A DNA stretch of 64,000 nt, taken from Strongylocentrotus droebachiensis (Eukaryota; Echinodermata; Echinoidea; Camarodonta; Strongylocentrotidae). Below are positions 49,301-54,421 of the stretch, piece after piece (positions within the stretch are counted from its first letter, which is position 1; the number at the start of each line of letters is the position of its first letter). The notes beneath the pieces are model-generated. The model had not been told where the DNA came from and did not search any database. It was given only the letters and a program-made list of their open reading frames with translations. The translations under genes and the position numbers were made by a program. The stretch covers positions 310,001-374,000 of the forward strand of contig JAVYIG010000885.1 of NCBI GenBank assembly GCA_035222895.1, in the 5' to 3' direction.

Positions 49301-52300
49301 ATCGACTTTTAAGCTAGTACTGTATCGTACGCAGATTTGGTATCCTACAATACCCCTTCCTCGATGTGCGGTGTAATCCGAAATAGCATTTTTCGACCTG
49401 CGCAGTTGCGTTGCGCGGCAGCTAGCTCCGTAAGTAACGGCCTGTCTCTTTGTTTACTTTTTGGCGATGCAATGGTACGGACTTAGATCTAGATCTATCG
49501 GCAGATTTTATTAGAAAAATAAGTTTTTTCGTCTTCATGTCAACTATGCAACATAAAATTGTCGGTAAGTTGTGTGGAGTTATTCTAGAATTGTCCTGTA
49601 CCGTTGTCTAGTCATGCTACCGTTCCTATAGTCCCATACGTGCAAATGGACGTGATGTTTTGACCGCTGAATTTTGTTGTTGTTGCGTATACGCCGCACC
49701 CCGACTTTTTGATTTTTTCTCACCCGAAAATACTGCGGCCTTTACGCCGGAAAATACGGTAATGGAATGAAAAGAAGAATTCATCCGATGTCGAGTCTCC
49801 CTCAGAGCTGATTCACCATCACGTTCTATGAAAGAATGTATAATGTTTATTATATTCCACATACAAAGAATCTTGTGCTACAATTAATAAAAGAGTAAAT
49901 CATGTGATGAAAGATAGTTCGTCCATCATTGATGGGAGAAGAAAAGTTTGTTGCACTGTTTAAATAGTAGTACTATCTACACAGCGCAAAGCACTTTTAC
50001 TGAAGATAGTAGTACTATCTACACAGTGCAACACACTTTCATGTATACGTTGCTGTTACGTACGTACGTAAGTACTGCATCCACTGAAAAAGGGTGTTTA
50101 AAGTCTGTAGTCTATTCAAGCGCTCTGACTCCCAAGGTTTTGCACAAGGTGACAAAAGGAGGATTAAAACTCAGAACAAATTTTTGTGAAGGGATATTCT
50201 TAGGGATTGTCCAAAAACTTGGCTCACAAATTAAGCACATCCTGTTTTTTATCTCTTTTAGGAATCCATCCTCCACAAAAATGAATGATTCACTATTGAC
50301 GATAACAATGCCTCCTGCAACATTTCACTTTTGTCTTCCCCCATATTCAGGTGCACTGCACATTCCATGATAACATAATTATGACAAATGGGGCATTACT
50401 GTAGAAGGGAATAAATAAGCTTTTTAATGATACCAACGTTAAACATAATATACCGGTAGTAAATATCAAGATATAGTAGATATCAATTCTTAAACTTGAT
50501 TTGCAGAACTTTTGTAAAGAGTTCATATCGGGTCATACTCATTTATATTTTGTCTTTTATTTACTAGTGGAGAGTCCTTAAAGGGATCCGGTAACTTTGT
50601 CTCAGATTCTGAAATAAAATTCTGGATTTAGCTCATGATGCAATGATAATTATAAACCTTTAGGTTAGTCAGGAACCCCATGACTTTTACAAGCCGATCG
50701 CCTGTCTGATTATCAAGATATTTATGATTGGAATTACAAATTTTGAAAACCGTTCGCCTTACGGTTTTCATAACACTACAGTCTATAGGGGAAAACGAGT
50801 ATGGTAAAACCGGTCACTCAAAGATTTTTACTTTTTTGAGGCACTTCTTGATCATTTTGAAGCGCAATTTTTTTAGGGCTTCAATATTACACCATATCAC
50901 AGACACTGATAACACGTAGGGCCGTGTATCTCAGATTTAACATTGTTAAACGATCCCTTTAACTATTCGTTCCTCTTTCCAATGAAATCCAGACTTATCG
51001 TGAAAGCTACTGAAAAGGTTAGAGTGAAACTAATCCTAAGAGCCAAGGTCTCTGTTTCATAAAACTTGTTATCGCCAAAATTTGTTGGCAAAACCATTTA
51101 CAGTCAATGAAAAGCAGTTATTTCAGTGATTTATACCAAACTATAACTTGTTTATTATAACTTGTAGATGATGACAAGTTTTATGAAACAGGGCCCAGTT
51201 CAGACATGACACCATAAACTACTTTAAAAAAAAACCTACCAGGGAAAGATTTGATGATTTCAATGACAATGCAGTATATTCCTATTTTTGTTTTTCAGGA
51301 GAGGATTTAATTTTAAGGATTAACTGATCAAATATTGTTCTTCAAATTGGCAACAATAATATTTTTCTTTTATTGCTACATTGTTAAATAAAATTAAAGA
51401 ACATGCTGGCCAACTTTAATTGAAAAACAACATATTTGAACCTCTCTATTTGTTGCCAATCTAAGGATCTTACAGCTTATTTTCCTTTCTAAAACTCCTG
51501 GCATCAAACAACAAAATGGATGCAGTGAATGCAGCAATGTTTGCCGTTTCTACTCATGCTTTTGAGATATTATTTTAGGGCTTTGAATAACAAAATTCTT
51601 GATTTAAAGTACAGTGGAATAGTTGTCGCAAGAAAATGGGGTCTTTAATACATTTATAATATGTTTTCATCTTTATCATTCAAATATTGCCCCTTGCCAT
51701 TTAGGAACACGCAAATATTTTCCCTGGTTGTTTTCTAAATCTGTTTACAGCATCGTGTCTAAACAGTGCTTTATATACAATCACTTCAACATGGTGAGGT
51801 GTTAATAAAAGACAAAAATGATGAAAACACTGCATACTGAAGTGAAGAGATAAGCGCCCACTAGAGGGCTTGCATCCGACCTTTGACCTTTTAGCGCTCA
51901 ATCGTCGTGGGCTAAGGCGTGTTTCGTCATCTTCTTCACTGCTGCCTTCCTTCTTCTTGTATTTATACTTCAAAGTGGGAACATAACAAGCAACAGAAAA
52001 GGTTGGTTTTCTATACTGTACGTGAACCTTCAGTATTTTACAAATACCGTACTGTATTATACGTAGTGGGGCTTCAGACATATACAGTGAAACCTGTCTT
52101 TACAGACCACCCTAGTGAGACAAGAAAAGTGGTCTTTATAGGCAGGTGGTCTTTATGTAAAAGTTCCTTTATTACATGCTTCTATGAGAAACTATTTTCA
52201 AGGGAAACAAGAAATGCGGTCTTTCTATACAGGTGGTCGCTAAAGCAGGTTTGACTGTAGTATGCATGTAGTACACAGTGAGACTCTTATTGGCTAGTAT

Positions 52301-54389
52301 AGCATTTTCACCTTCATATAATGTAGTACAAACAGTGTTAACAAAAAATACCTAAGGCTCGTTCAATCACCGCAAAAAAAAATGCTGTGGTTTTCTAACA
52401 AGTAAATGTATGACAATTGCGTGAACAACGGACCTGCGCGATTCACTGGTCTGTGTGTTATAAGATAAAGAACTGTGATGCATATTACACTCAACATTAT
52501 CAAAACAATTTAAAAAAGCCACGGTAAAACCCTGTCATATCTGAACGAGACCCGAGACTGAAATGATACATACGGTGAGAAAATCAATTGACTTTCATCA
52601 TTAGTACAAATAATAATAATAATATAGAATGTCTAGGAGCGCTAAAAACAATAAGTACCATAGCGCTTACAAATACAAATATATGAAAAGAGGACACAAT
52701 GTACGTTCTCATAGAAAGTAGATCACATAGATCACTTGGGAAAGAGGTAAGTTTTGAGGGATCTTTTGAAGGTGGCAAGACAGGTAATTTCCTGTATGGA
52801 AAGGGGGATCATTTAATACACTATGAATAAAGGATCCTGCCTAGGTGTCAATATGGTTTGCCATGAATGGTATTAAATGATCAAATTGATTGAAAAATAA
52901 TGAATGTTACAATGTTCAGGGGTGTATGTGAAACTGAAAACTTCTGAAAATGGATTAACCCTTACTGTACTGGGGGGGGGGGGGGGGCCTGGGAGGCCCC
53001 CCCCCCCCTCGACATTTTTGGAAATTGCGCCGCAACCGCTTGGAATTTTGAATTGTCGTTTCATGACTTTTTTCCCTCAAGTCTTACGCACATTTTGATA
53101 CCATTTTCGTTGAAATCGGATATACCTGTAAGGCGTTACATAACAATTAGTATGCGCATGTCATCAAAAAAACAAACAAAAATTAAAATCGCATCAAAAT
53201 TTGCATAAATTATCATTATTAATTACATTCAAATAACTTTTTTGTGTAAGAAAAGAAGTTTCATATGAATAATGAGTTTCAACATTCAAAAAGTGGAGTT
53301 TGACACGTTTTCTGTAAAATGCATAAAATTAGCGCATTTTGCATAATTAATTAGGCCAACGACAAAAATTTGCATATTCAGAAAAAACTAATTATACCAT
53401 CTTGTTCCTTACGTAAATATCTACAAACATGCAAATTTTCGTGTTCATCGGACAATCGACGGCCGAGATCATAGGGGGGGGGGGGGGGGGGGGGGCCTCC
53501 CAGGCCCCCCCCCCCCCCCAGTCAGAGGGTGCTCAAAATAGCCCAGTACAGTAAGGGTTAAAGCGTGAATTATATATGTTGATGAATTGTGAATATCAGA
53601 AGGCCCCTTTTTCATCAGCTAAAGTTTGCTAAATAACCCGCTCAGTATTTTAACTATCCTAATCGCAAAGTAACCAATTAATTTGATTCTTCATCAGCCC
53701 GCAGTTGGAATTAGCGGGATATTTGGTCGAGAAAATATCCAGAGAAATGTTGGTCGTGTTTCCACAATATCCCGCTATTTGGGAAATAGCAGGCTAATTT
53801 GCGCCTGTCCAAGCTAGTTTAGTTTGTGATGAGCGTATAAACTCGAGCTGATAAAGACAGGCCTAGTGAGGCATGTAGAGCGAATGCCTGTCATGTTTTG
53901 CCAATTTGAGGATTCAAAGCTTTTATTAATACCTGCTTAGTCCTATCCTTCTCCTTGGTCTTTTCAGCCTTGTTGATATAGCTGTCATAATCAAGCAGCT
54001 TGTCATAGCGCTTCTGGATGAGTTTATGAGGGCCCTGGAACATGTTGAGAAGACTGTTGAGGGGAGACATCACCCTCTGCTGCACAAATAACGTCTGCGG
54101 AGAAAACAAAAGACCGAGCGTGAAGACGAACAGGTACATGGGGTTATTGACTGTGCAATAGGGTTTTGATGGTCGGTGTTAACAAATTATGGAAATTTGC
54201 CTTCCACTGGTGTTAGAGGAATTGTAACAAAATTTTGTATATGATCTTCATCATCATTATAATCACTATCATCATCATCACCATCATCATCATTATCATC
54301 ATCATCATCTTCAACTTCGGTAATCTCTGTCAAGTTTATTGGCGAAGGAGATTCTGTATATGACCTTCATCGCCATCATTATCCTTATT

Positions 54390-54421
<32 letters not shown>

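Noticed and set aside
49948-50370. 140-codon plus-strand open frame
   Set aside because: Its first part is a family D foldback repeat and the rest has no recognisable homology or codon pattern.
50160-50370. Possible coding remnant with Lys/Phe-rich frame
   Set aside because: No motif, no splice context and no second supporting exon.
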